The notes under the pieces were generated by a model, which searched no databases, had not been told where the DNA came from, and was given only the letters and a program-made list of their open reading frames with translations. This document shows, piece by piece, positions 53,242-63,869 of a stretch of 64,000 bases of DNA. The first letter of the stretch is position 1; each line of letters opens with the position of its first letter. The stretch lies in NCBI GenBank assembly GCA_037954325.1, contig JBBMNZ010000029.1, forward strand, positions 11,753,001 to 11,817,000, given 5' to 3'. A program made the position numbers and the translations under genes. Source of the DNA: Fistularia commersonii (taxonomy: Eukaryota; Chordata; Actinopteri; Syngnathiformes; Fistulariidae).

Positions 53242-53849
53242 ATTGCCTCAGTGCAACAGCATTTTATTTCAAACAATGGAAACCTGTGACAGGTCCTTAT
53301 GATTTATGAATTTACGAATTTGTTCCTTGAAATGTGCACTGACTTACTATACAGTTATTTTTTTAATCCATAATGTATGAATAATATATTCCCGTGGTTT
53401 ATTCTGATAAACATTTTAAACTCATTTTAGAGACCTAGTCTGAGCATGTGAAGTGAATTTGAATGACGTCACATGAATCATTTTTTTATCTTATTATCAA
53501 CTTTTCTTCATTGCTCATGTGCAGTTATATATATTGTTTCACAATATATTACATTAGTATACTGAAATAAAGGCACATGGGAATATGGCAAACAACATAG
53601 GAAAGGGAGGACTTTCATAACAAATAACTAAGAACTTGTACTGTTCCAACATGGGTCACATAAAACTGAATATTTGGATCACCAGTACTGTGCCCTCATG
53701 TGCTTTTTTCTTCTTAAAATCTTTAGTTTCAGCAGCAACCTTTTCTCATTTGAACATTTTGTCATGCTCTTTTGGAATGGGCTATAAAAGTATGAATTGT
53801 TATCATGACTATTACCTGAAATAGCCCCAGGGAGCAATTTAGAGCCCTC
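53242..53849. other. Unassigned AT-rich stretch
   Basis: No gene; nothing recognised. Confidence 0.4.
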
Positions 53850-55744
53850 TGTTGGCACTGCCCGGCGTCTACCCGAGCCAGCCGTGGGGGGGGGGGATGC
53901 TCCAGCGTCTCCAGTGTCTCTCCTCAGATAAATGTGGAGGGTTGTGTCAGGAAAGGTATCCGGCATAAGACTGTTGCCAAAACCAAACACTTGAATTAAC
54001 CATAATAATCAGATGATACCGGATTTGTTGAGGCTCGGGTTAACAACAACCGCCATTGGTACCAACGACTATCAGGGAACCAATGGAAACTGGGCTACTG
54101 TAGGTCAAAGAAGGAGAGGAGGAAGGCTTGTTTGGAAGCAGAGAGAGATGAGGAAAGGCAAGATTCTGGGACTGAGAGAAGGGACTTTGAATATTGGGAC
54201 TATGACAAGAAGAGAGAATTGGTCAACATGATGCAGAGAAGGAAAGTGGATATACTGTGTGTCCAGGAGACCAGGTGGAAAGGACGTAAGGCTCGAAGCT
54301 TAGGAGCAGGTTTTAAGTTGTACTATCATGGTACTGACAAGAAGAGAAATGGAGTAGGGGTTATCTTGAAGGAGGACTTTGTTAGGAACGTTCTGGAGGT
54401 GAGTAGAATGTCAGACTTATGAGTCTGAAACTGGAAATTAAGGTATGATGCTCAATGTTATTAGTGACTATGCCCCACAGATGGGATGTGAGTTTGAGGA
54501 GGAGAAGTTCTGGAATGAGCTGAATGAAGTGATGCAGAATATCCCCAGAGATGAGAGAGTGGTAATTGGTGCAGACTTCAATGGGCATGTTGGTGCAGGC
54601 AATAGAAGGGACGAAGAAGTGAAGGGCAAATTTGGTGTAAAGGATAGGAACGCAGTGGGACAGATGGTGGTAGATTTTGCAAAAAGGATGGAAATGGCTG
54701 TAGTGAACACCTCTTTCCAGAAAAAACAGGAACATAGGGTATCTTAAAAGAGCAGAGCTAGGAGCACGCAAGTAGAATACATCTTGTATAGACGAGGTAA
54801 CCTGACAGAGATCAGTGACTGCAAAGTAGTTGTAGGTGAGAGTGTAGCCAGAGAGCATAGGATGCTGGTTTGGAGGAAGACTCTGATGACAAAGAAGATC
54901 AAGACGACAAAGGCAGAGCAGAGGACAAAATGGTGGAAGCTGAAAAGGGAGGAGTGTTATATGGTTTTTCAGGGAGAAGTTGAGAAAGGGTCTGGGTGGT
55001 CAAGGAGAGTTTCCAGATGATTGGACAACAGCTACTGTTATCAGGGAGACAGGTAGGAGATTACTTGGTGTGTCATCTGGAAGGAGACTTGCTAGGAGAC
55101 TTGATGGTGGAATGAGGAAGTGCAGGAGTATATACAAAGAAAGCCATTAGCAAAGAAGAAGTGGGATGCTGAGAGGACTGAAGAGAACAGACAGGAGTAC
55201 AGGGAGATACAATGTAAGGTAAAGATAGAGGTAGCGAAGGCAAAACAAAGGGCGTACGATGAGCTGTATGCTCAGTTGGACAGTAAGGAGGGAGAGAATG
55301 AGCTACACAGCTTGACGAAAAAGGGAGAGATAATGATGGACAGCATGTACAACTGGTCCGGGTGATTAAGGATAGAGAGGGAAATGTATTGACAGATGCT
55401 AGAAGAGTGATAGGAAGATGGAAAGAGTACTTTGAAGAGCTGATGAAGGTGGAAAATGAAAGAGAGGCAAGGGTAGAAGAGGTGAATATAGTAGACCACA
55501 AAATAGCACAGAAAAGTGAACTGAGGGAGGTATTGAAGAGGATGAAGAGTGGACAGGGTTGGTCCTGATGATATACCTGTGGAGGTGTGGAAGTGTATTG
55601 GAGAGGCAGCGGTCGAGTTTCTGACTAGATTATTCAACAGGATTTTAGAGAGTGAGAAGATGCCCGAAGAATGGAGATGGAGTGTGATGGTGCCTATTTT
55701 TAAGCATAAAAAGGATATGCGGAATTGCGGCAACCTCATATAAC

Positions 55745-56390
55745 CAACTGTGTCCAACTACACTAAACAGGAGGTATCCGGGGCTCTCTGGAACTGCCGG
55801 TCAGGAGTGAAAGAAAAGGCAACAGATTTCATTACGGCCCGTATATCCACTCCTACACTAAACTTTCTAGCTCTAACAGAAACATGGATTACACTGGAAA
55901 ACACAGCCACACCAGCTACCCTGTCAAATGTGTACACATTCACTCACACCCCCAGAGCAAATGAGTGTGGCGGTGGAACAGGCTTGTTAATCTGCCCGGA
56001 ATGGAAATCCTCTCCTGCTTCCGTCTCACACTTTCTTCCATCCTCCTTTGAGTTCCATGCCGTCCTTGTCACTCACTATTATAGTTGTGTACCGTCCACC
56101 TAGGCCCTTCGAGTTATTTCTGGAGGAACTTGATGCACTCATATCACACTTCCCCATTGACGACCTTCACCTCTCTCCCTCCCCTCCCCCCTCCGGTCAT
56201 CAGCTTAACCTAATCTTCACCAGAAACTGCCCTCCGACTAACATCATGCGACTAACATCATGCCTGTTGATAAGAAACAGCTCTCAGATCACCATTTCAT
56301 CACCTGCACCCAAGCCCTCTCCCCCTCCTCCTCAACTTCCCCCACTGCCCACCTGGTCTCTTCACACAGACACCTCACTTGGGAGACCCT
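55745..56390 (+). mobile_element. L2-like LINE, APE endonuclease fragment
   Basis: Frame 55750-56103 reads VSGALWNCRSGVKEKATDFI, LNFLALTETWITLENTATPA, CGGGTGLLICPEWK and FEFHAVLV. NCRS, LTETW and GGTGLLI are the first three APE motifs of L2/CR1-type endonucleases. Downstream, IVVYRPPRPFELFLEELDAL and GHQLNLIFTRNCPPTNI (another frame) follow; the GDFN segment in between is deleted. It fills the gap in RTE copy 9 with the following piece. Confidence 0.8.
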
Positions 56391-56394
56391 AATA

Positions 56395-56497
56395 CATTCC
56401 CAGGCCGGCCTGGAGACATAGTCTCTCCAGTGTGTCCCGGGTCTTCCCCGTGGTCTCTTCCCAGATTGACATGCCCAGAATTCCTCCCCCGGGGGGA
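56395..56497 (-). mobile_element. (GGAT)-type LINE fragment (copy G3)
   Basis: The minus strand reads EEFWACQSGKRPRGRPGTHW then RDYVSRPAWECI, the C-terminal protein segment of the family of copies G1 and G2. About 100 bp only. Confidence 0.75.
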
Positions 56498-57099
56498 AAG
56501 TGTCAGGGGTAATATGTGATAGAGGATTATTGCCCAGAATGAAAGGAAAGGTGTGCAAGACAGTGGTGTGACCAGCGATGCTGTATGGCCTGGAAACAGT
56601 TATGATGACCAAAAGACAGGAGGGAGAGCGAGAGGTCGCAGAGATTAAGATTTTGAGGTTCTCTGTGGGAGTGACCAGGATGGATAGGATCAGGAATGAG
56701 TCTATCAGAGGAACAGCATATGTTAGATGTTTTGGAGAGAAGGTCAGAGAAGCTAGACTTAGATGGTTCGGTCGTATACAAAGGAGGGATAGTGAATATA
56801 TTGGTAGATGGATGCTGGAATTAGAGCTGACAGGAAGGAGGTCTCGAGTAAGACCAAAGGATGGATGTAGTGAGAGGAGATATGACGGTAGTTGTTGTAA
56901 GAGAGGAGGATACAAAGAATAGGTTAGATGGAGAAGGTTGATTCACTGTGGCGACCCCTGAAGGGAAAATCTGAAAGGAGATGAAGCAGAAGAAGAAGAT
57001 GAAGAGGAAACAAGGAAGATTTCTGGCTCTCACAGACCTGTAACTTCTTCAAGAGGCTCCTCTGTCCTCCACTTGTTACCTGGCACTTGTTTGAACTGG

Positions 57100-57700
57100 T
57101 TATCAGTATAAAAGACACATGCCCACAACCAAACAGTCACACTCCAAACTCCCCCACCGAAAAAAGGCGGTGTCAGAGCCCTACTCAGATGGGAGAGGCA
57201 AATACTGAGTGCTCCCCATATGAGCCAATGTGCATTTGCTCCATGGGAAGGTGGACAAACTCTACGCCAATGTTAACCACATGCATTTTCCATCTCCTTT
57301 TACATAGCTCCCTGGCCTGCAGCACAGTGCCCAAAATGTGGAAACACTCAACAGCGATCCCAATCCCAAGAAAGGGGACATCTGAGGCCATGAATGACCT
57401 TAGGCCAGTGGCTCTCACATCATTGGTGATGAAAGCCCTAGTCAATTGTAAAAACTGAAAACAGAGTAACTGAACCCTGGTTGATCCTGTCCAATTTACC
57501 TATAGAGCTTGCAGAGGGGTGGGGGATGCCAAAATCTTCCCCACTGACTCCATACGCAGACACCTGAAAACCCACACAACACAGCCAGGCTCCTTTTGCT
57601 GACTTCTCCCCAGCCTTTAACACCCTGCAAAAATACATATTTGCAGAGAAGCTGAAGACCCATTTCCACCTCAACAACTGGCTCATCCAGTGGATCCAGT
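57100..57700 (+). mobile_element. L2-like LINE, reverse transcriptase part
   Basis: Frame 57087-57458: TVPKMWKHSTAIPIPRKGT, MNDLRPVALTSLVMKALVN (RT block 1). After stops: TYRACRGVGDAK, FADFSPAFNTL-like text near 57595 (first catalytic Asp region), EKLKTHFHLNNWLIQWIQ. Same family as the fragment at 690-1300. It breaks off near 57700 and appears to resume at 58530. Confidence 0.7.
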
Positions 57701-58035
57701 GAAGACGGTTGTCCTTGATCGGTCCTGTTCTGACTGTATGTTTTGAGGCTTTTCGGTACCGAGAATGACCGCTCCACCACTGCTATCTTAGCTGGAATGG
57801 TGACCACCGGTCGGCGCAACTATGTCGCCTCAGGAACAGTTTGGATGAGATCCTGCTGGGCCAAAAGGCTGAGAAGCTGCCCAGGAGATTTACATTCATC
57901 TCTCACCGTTTGTGAGCTATACACCCCAATGAGATCAGCAAAAAATAGCTGGATGGCTGCACTTGACTGTTTAATGTAGCTTGATATTCCTAATTCTATT
58001 ATTCTGTAGCCAAGTAGTAAGAAGATCCCTGGGAT
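57701..58035. other. Unassigned stretch within L2 copy
   Basis: No recognised element; a 78-codon plus frame (57743-57979) shows no known motif. Confidence 0.35.
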
Positions 58036-58525
58036 CAGCGGTGCCCCCTACCATGAGGCACCGTTACTGCGTGCCTCACTTAATGTCTCTTCGCAGTCGT
58101 TTTATGATTAAGAAAAACACATAACAGTTGTTGACGAAAAACATTAGACTGATCAGCTAAACTATGGAAATTTAGTTCACATTAGAAGTGTTTTTTTAAC
58201 AGTAACATCCACAGACAGCAATACGGTCTCAGTGCATAGCATGCTAGCACAGTTAGCAGAATCATTGCGCAATCCATAGTGGGCTCAGCTGGTGGCCGTG
58301 TCACCGCACGTCTCTTGTTCATATTTGAGCAGTAAATGTGATTTTTTTTTAGCGATTTTCGAAAGAGATAACTAAAAATGATGAAGCTATGTGGGAAATA
58401 ACTTTATAGTATAAATCACTGAATAAATATAACCATTTAATTTATTTTTGCATTTTGCATTTTTTTCTTTCCGTGATGACAGCTGAGGCCCGGCCTTCCC
58501 TGCCTCTACTGACTGCACGTCACTG
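58036..58525 (+). mobile_element. Possible hAT-type non-autonomous element
   Basis: Starts CAGCGGTGCCCCCTACCATG and ends CCTCTACTGACTGCACGTCA/CTG. The right end, read inverted, is the usual CAGTGACGTGCAGTCA... terminus of a widespread hAT family with TTF-type transposase. The two ends are not good inverses of each other and no 8-bp duplication is visible. No coding capacity. It interrupts an L2 copy. Confidence 0.4.
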
Positions 58526-58960
58526 GTCATCAGGTTCTCCAGCTGGCAGAGGCAACTGGCGGAGGCAATCATCACCACCACCATACATGTGGAGCCAGTA
58601 GACGGTGAAGGATTACAGATACCTGGGTACTGTCTTTGACAACCTCCTGAAGTTCTCTTCTAACACTAAGTTGATCAATAGGAAATGTCACCACCGGCAG
58701 TATCTGCTCAGGAAGTTGAGGTCATTTGATATTAATAGCACAGTACCACATTCTATAACGCCTTCATTGAAAATGTAATGACTTTCTCCTTCACCTGGTT
58801 CCATGCCATCACCCAACTCAATAGGAATCGCCTGGAGTGCACCGACTTCGTCTGCTTCAAAATAATTGGTCAACCCCTCAGACCTCTCTCCCACTTCCAT
58901 GACAGACAAATCTTGCAGATCAGTCCCACATTTTCCACATAAGCCTTTGAGTTGCTCCCA
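58526..58960 (+). mobile_element. L2-like LINE, C-terminal part
   Basis: TVKDYRYLGTVFDNLLKFSS, NTKLINRKCHHRQYLLRKLR and SFDI match the segment after the FADD box ('YLG', 'LLRKL'). FNAFIENVMTFSFTWFHAI-like text near 58745-58815 and IGQPLRPLSHFHDRQILQIS near 58865-58920 follow, the usual end of the ORF. Probably the 3' part of the copy at 57.1 kb. Confidence 0.65.
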
Positions 58961-59267
58961 TCAGGTCGCAGACTCCACTGCCCCACCTGGCAGGGCACAT
59001 GGGGTAGCCATGAGCTCCCCAATTGCTCTTTGGGGACAAAAAGTTTCTTCTGATTTATTATTCCGTGTTCTTGATTGGTTCTGGATCATCTGACAAGGTG
59101 TTGTTGCTTATTTGTCCAATCCAAAAATACTAGCTTCCTTTGAGCGCCCTCCTGAGTACATTTTCTCTCATGTACTAGTGTTGACTTATTAGGAGGACAC
59201 GTATCTGGGTGGGATAACGTCTGTTCTCCTGTTTTCTAAGGTTCTTTTCTTCTGCTAATTGTCTCGA
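58961..59267. other. Unassigned stretch
   Basis: L2 3' UTR or unique sequence; ends at the next RTE piece. Confidence 0.4.
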
Positions 59268-59636
59268 GCGGAATGGAGGTTAGCCGCAGCAAGACAGAAT
59301 ACATGTGTATGAATGAGTGGGACCCAAGAAGAAAGGTGAGACTACAGGGAGTAGAGAGGAAGATGGAAGGTGGAGGATTTTGAGTGCCATGGTCAACAGT
59401 ACAGAGCAATAGGGATTGTGGAAAAGGGGTGAAGAAGATGGTATCAGCACGGATGAAAGGAAAGGGGTACAAGATAAGGGTGAGACAAGCCATGTTCTAT
59501 GTATTTTACATAGTGGCACACGGGGAAAGAAAGGAACCAGAAATGGAGGTAGTAGAGATGAAGTTGAGGTTCTCCTTGGTAGTGACAGGATGGCATGAAT
59601 CAGGCATGAGTCCATCAGAACCTAGTATTGAACACT
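59268..59636 (+). mobile_element. Rex3/RTE-type LINE, thumb fragment (copy 10)
   Basis: Reads VSRSKTEYMCMNEWDPRRKV, MKGKGYKIRVRQAMF and EVVEMKLRFSLVVTG, ending before the 3' UTR. The ATGTGTATGAATGAG word is where copy 1 has its (CA)n array. Its right edge abuts the truncated LTR of ERV-A copy 2. Confidence 0.75.
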
Positions 59637-59637
59637 G

Positions 59638-60095
59638 TAGTTAGTGTTAAAATCTACCCACGGGAACGTGTCATGTGACGACAAAGGAATACACTACCCC
59701 GTACTTCTCTACTTACATCCCCCGCAAGTAACCGTTCATGCGCCCCCGCGGCTCTGTCCAGGATGCGGCCCTGAACAGCCCCACAGCCTAAGTGCCCAAA
59801 TTTCCAAGAGTGTGAAAAACAAGACCTTAAAAGGAAGTAAACCTGACCTTTGTATCAAAGGTATGAAATGAGTGTATACATTCGACTGGAAGTGTCTCAG
59901 CGGGTGTCTAGAGAGGATGAACAATCCTTGAGGGGTGACATTCATTCTGGTCCGCAAATTCTTGTAAGTGTATTTCCTGACTTTGAATAAACCATTCTTG
60001 CTTGATTAGTTCCTGACTATTGTGACGTTTTTCCCTGAATGAAATCTGAACACACTGGGACAACAAAGTCCGGTCCCATGGTCCCAAAATTGACA
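59638..60095 (+). repeat. ERV-A 5' LTR (copy 2), U3 truncated
   Basis: Starts mid-U3 (AGTGTTAAAATCTACCCACG) against RTE copy 10 and ends in TTGACA. AATAAA at 59986-59991. The start corresponds to about 20735 in copy 1, so ~115 bp of U3 are lost. Confidence 0.8.
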
Positions 60096-60098
60096 AAT

Positions 60099-60116
60099 TG
60101 GTGACCCCGAGGTGAT
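60099..60116 (+). promoter_or_regulatory. Primer-binding site, tRNA-Trp-like
   Basis: TGGTGACCCCGAGGTGAT, three bases after the LTR end CA. This equals the complement of the 3' end of tRNA-Trp with a single mismatch (position 12). tRNA-Trp is the primer known from avian leukosis viruses; its use here is inferred from sequence. Confidence 0.75.
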
Positions 60117-61137
60117 GGTCAAATGATGTGATCATCCTGATGTGATCCTCCCGACGTGATTTTCAGCGTGATAAAAGAAGGCTTGAAGGTATTCAAGGAT
60201 TGAAACTGTCGATTCCGAACAGCCCGCAGAATTAAAGGTAAGCAGTTTCCTTTTCTAAAAACTGCAATTGGATATTATAAATAACTGGAATCGCAGAGTG
60301 ACCGTAATCTGATACAGAGTAGAACCTGAAATTGGAAAAAAATAAAAAATAAATTGGAAAATTAATCAGGGAACAGACAAAGAGACAGAGAGGAACTGGT
60401 CGATCAAAGTTGGGAGTCAGAGGGACATTGTGTGGGATCCGTAGTTATAGAAAGAAAGGTTAAGAAGTTGAAGAAGAGAGAACTTCCAGAGGAGGTGATT
60501 AATCTGTAACGGCGATTCATCTGTAACCATTCGAGGTTAGGAAAACCTCTGAGACACTGAGAAACGAGTCAGTGGGAGTTGATAACTCCACTTTACGGAA
60601 TATCGGACATAGTGAGGCAAAGGTCCGTGCCTGCCATTGGCATTCAAGATACCGCCCCCAAGGAAAGGGAGGAGGTGACATGATGTAAGATTAGTCGAGG
60701 TCAGGACAGCCTCTGAGACGCTGTGAGAGGAGACAGTGGGAGTTGAGGGCTCCACCTAGTGGGTCAGCGGAACTGATCGCACTGTGTGGATCGCCAGTGT
60801 TCAAGATACCGTTCTCATTATTATAGTAAATGTTTGTTTTATGTTTGTGTGAATGCTGTGCTTAGCCGCTACAGGTAGTTGGGTCAGTGGAGACCTAGCG
60901 GTGGTAATGAAACTGACATGCTGGCGGAGTAAGTCGTAGCTACAGATTGTTGAAAGGAAAAAAAAAGGAAAACACTTTGGTGTTTGTGCGAAAGCCGTGC
61001 TGGATTGCTGAAAGCCGTTGGGTCAGTGGAAACTTCGAGAGGGCAACGAAATTGGCAGCCAGCAGAACTAAGAGTGAAGGGACAGATTGTTGAGTGTGTA
61101 GAAAAAAAAAACTAAGGAAAAAAAACCCAATCATACG
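60117..61137 (+). other. ERV-A leader with repeats and splice donor
   Basis: AAAGGTAAGC at 60234-60243 is a splice-donor match at the same place as in copy 1. Two imperfect direct repeats follow: one of about 167-bp period (GAGGTTAGGAAAACCTCTGA at 60532; GAGGTCAGGACAGCCTCTGA at 60699) and one of 139-bp period (TGTTTGTGTGAATGCTGTGC at 60842; TGTTTGTGCGAAAGCCGTGC at 60981). The leader is about 1 kb long. Confidence 0.7.
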
Positions 61138-63230
61138 ATGGTGCTGGCAGAGGAGGGTAAAGGTGATCCATCCACCTTTGCCGAGAAATGGAAGTTGATC
61201 GTAGAAGCACTCACATCTGGGGCGTACACGACAACTCCCAGTTGATGACCGTGAAAGTTAAAAAAATTGAAAAATATGTGAAAGAACGAAGTTATTGGCC
61301 TAAACCGGATTATGCCGGACCCCTAACAAGAATGTCTAAGGCACAATTATTAAGCAGAAAAACAAATAGGTGAAACACAGGTGAAACTCTGATGAGACGA
61401 CTACTCTACCCCACATTGCCCCCTCCTTACTACACCCCCAGCGAATCCCCAGCAGCTCCTTCAACCAGCCTCCTCCTCATGTTTCAATAACTGGCATGGT
61501 AAAGGGGAGGGGACAACTTATCCCAATAGAAGATGAAGACACTGACAATTATGAGGCAGGCAACAAAAGTAAGGTAAGAGGGATAGCCATGCCGTCCGCC
61601 CCCCCCCCCCCCCCCAAACCAGGTTGCACCACACAAAAAGAGCCAGAGGAAGTGGATACAGGTACCAGTTTCTGCGACGATGATGAAGTCGACAAAATTG
61701 TGAGACCGTGTGAGGCCATGATGGAATATTGGACGGATGAGTGTGACAGAATTAAAATCTTACTGGCTGATGCTGAGCAAACACACGATCGAGTGCAAAC
61801 AGCCTTAAGTTACGGCAAGGAACCGCTGGAGAGAGTGAAATTAGAACAAGACAAGGGTTCGGTGCTTAAATGCGCGAAGAAGTTACGATCAGAGGAGAAT
61901 GAGGCATGGTAAAATCACCAGAAGCATCGAGACAACTTAATGGAGCTAATAAATGGAGCAGGACACCAGTCGAATAGAACAACAGCAACGCAATTAAAGG
62001 GCAAATGGAAGGTAAAAGGTAAGTCAAGATGATTAGGTAAAGGAAAGGATGAAAAACAGGATGTTGTAATCACAGGGCAAATGATAACACGATCAAAGGC
62101 TAGAGCTGCAAGAGCATGAACAAGTTGCGGAAAGAGTAGGCCCCGCATTGAGATAGAGAGCAGAACAGAGTCAGAGTGTACAGATGGTGATGATGATTCG
62201 GTCAGAGCATGCCCGCCTGGGAATAATACCCCAGAACCCGAAAAACTTAATGTAATGCCCCTAGTGATAGATAAGCTGGGCCAAGAACGTCGTAAGCCCT
62301 ATGCAATGACAGATGTGGCTGCTATAGTCGCCAGACTGCCCCCTACTGGCTGAGGCGGGGGAGCCTGGATTACCAAATTGATGGATGTTACTACAGGAAC
62401 TAGCCTGGCCCTGGGAGACATGCGCAGCATATTGGCGGCTTGTGAAGTTACCGCACCCACAATCTCTGAAATGAAAGCTGGCACAAGTGCTCTGGGACAT
62501 GAAACACCTCTCAGACAGGTGCAAGGTACCCTCCATACAGCCATTCAGGAGTCATTCCCCCGTAATTTGACTCATGTCGCTGCCATCAAATATTCCCCGA
62601 AAGAAGGTGAGTCAGGCGTGGTCTTCTTGATGCGAGCTGCGGGAGATTGGGAGTCTGAAGTGTGTGTTTGCCCACAAGGCCCTACAAGTGATGTTGCAGT
62701 AGCATGGTTCCGGATGGCGGTGTTGTATGGTTTGGCAGATGAGGCATCAAGTGCCCTGACAGATGACCCTCTATTGATGGGATGCGAGTTGACAGAATTC
62801 TCTTTGAATGTGGCCCATGCTGTGGAAAGACATGCGGACAAACAGAAAAAGATCAAAGCTAACCATGAAACAACACAGATCATGTTGTTGCAACTCCAAT
62901 TGAAAGAGGCGCAAAATAAAGCCTTAGAAACCAAGAGGGGTTCTCTGCCCCTGGCTTCCCCGAAACCTGTCGCCTGAAATTATCCACCGCTCATCTTCTA
63001 TCAGCAGGCTGAGCCCAGTCATCCCCCATATAATGGACCTCGCATCCCTCAGAGAGGGAGGGGACGTTTCATGAGACAGGGCCCGAAACAGGAGGGCCTA
63101 ACGTACCTGGTGCATGCTACTGTTGCGGACAGATGGGACATTTCTGGCGATACTGCCCCAAAGTGCAGCGACAGTCACATCCAAACCCAGCAGTGGAGCT
63201 GTCAACCCCCGCCTCAGATATGACAATCTA
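61138..63230 (+). pseudogene. ERV-A gag
   Basis: ATG at 61138 in a purine-rich context: MVLAEEGKGDPSTFAEKWKL, TSGAYTTTPS, stop at 61243. Matrix/linker continues in other frames (KKIEKYVKERSYWPKPDYAG). Frame 61496-61912 is acidic, with a Pro run (SAPPPPPKPG). Capsid frame (open 62354-62977): LMDVTTGTSLALGDMRSILA, VTAPTISEMKAGTSALG, NLTHVAAIKYSPKEGESGVV, then LQLQLKEAQNKALETKRG. NC knuckle at 63115-63156 reads CYCCGQMGHFWRYC (CX2CX4HX4C). The capsid frame is more than 200 codons without a break; stops at 61243, 61912 and 62351 and frameshifts break the rest. Confidence 0.8.
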
Positions 63231-63324
63231 ATCGGCAGAACCCACAACCTCAGGGGTATACAGGTCCCGCTATACACCAGGCCCCGATGACTGCCCTTGC
63301 ATCACAGCGGCGCCCGTGGAATGA

Positions 63325-63500
63325 CCACTAGGGGTGCCCCGCCCCAGCTCACCTTAGACGACAAGACAGTGCAGGCGTTGGTGGACACAGGAGCTACCGT
63401 CCCAACCTTGCCAACTGCACTGGCTCTGGACCCGTTGTGAGCCATCATGACCGTGGTAGGGGCTCAAGACTACCCCTCTCACGCCTGCTACGGTATCTTG
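63325..63500 (+). pseudogene. ERV-A protease fragment
   Basis: LTLDDKTVQALVDTGATVPT: Asp-Thr-Gly-Ala at 63383-63394 is the aspartic-protease active site. The frame meets a stop 14 codons on (GACCCGTTGTGAGCC). The flap and C-terminal helix are missing because sequence turns into an unrelated T-rich stretch by 63500. Confidence 0.75.
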
Positions 63501-63584
63501 TGCTACACAAACTTTGTCACTCTTTTCCTATTAACGATTTTATCATTATTTTTATTATTATTGACTATTTCCTATTAAGTATAC

Positions 63585-63836
63585 GTACACTTGGCTAATT
63601 CTCCTGGCATGTTCAATTGTTGCCTACATGCTTTGTTGAATAACGTACAACTTCCTGATGACGTTGAGATCATCCAATATGTGGATGACATCCTAATTGA
63701 GACTATAAATCCCGAATCATGTCTAGAAGCCACCAGAAATATCCTTCCAAGACTAGTGGACCTGGGCTACAAGGTCTCTAGAACAGTCTTGGTGGTCAAT
63801 GTGTTAGTCGAACAAACTGTTCGTCGAACACACTGA
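63585..63836 (+). pseudogene. ERV-A reverse transcriptase, palm fragment
   Basis: LANSPGMFNCCLHALLNN, DDVEIIQYVDDILIE and SCLEATRNILPRLVDLGYKV. YVDD at 63678-63689 is intact, with two catalytic Asp. The fingers and first catalytic Asp are missing: a deletion spans protease C-terminus to here. The frame ends at 63836. Confidence 0.8.
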
Positions 63837-63869
63837 CTGCCACACTGACAAACACTCCAGCAGGACTCT

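Larger units (their letters stand above)
53850..57005 (+). mobile_element. Rex3/RTE-type LINE (copy 9), middle replaced
   Basis: 5' UTR at 53930-54060, endonuclease in pieces (RRKVDILCVQETRWKGRKAR; RVVIGADFNGHVGAGNRRDE; VVDFAKRMEMAVVNT), linker (EYIQRKPLAKKKWDAERTEE), then RT up to MVPIFKHKKDMRNCGN at 55738. From 55745 to 56497 foreign sequence is present. RTE resumes at 56500 with the thumb (MLYGLETVMMTKRQEGEREV, TRMDRIRNESIRGTAYVRC) and the 3' end near 57000. The RT palm, with both catalytic motifs, is missing, so this is a replacement rather than a plain insertion. Confidence 0.8.

Noticed and set aside
63500..63585. Membrane segment after ERV-A protease (Leu/Ile/Phe-rich frame)
   Set aside because: It is a T-rich ATTATTATT-like stretch between two deletion-joined pol parts; hydrophobicity comes from TTT/TTA/ATT codons.
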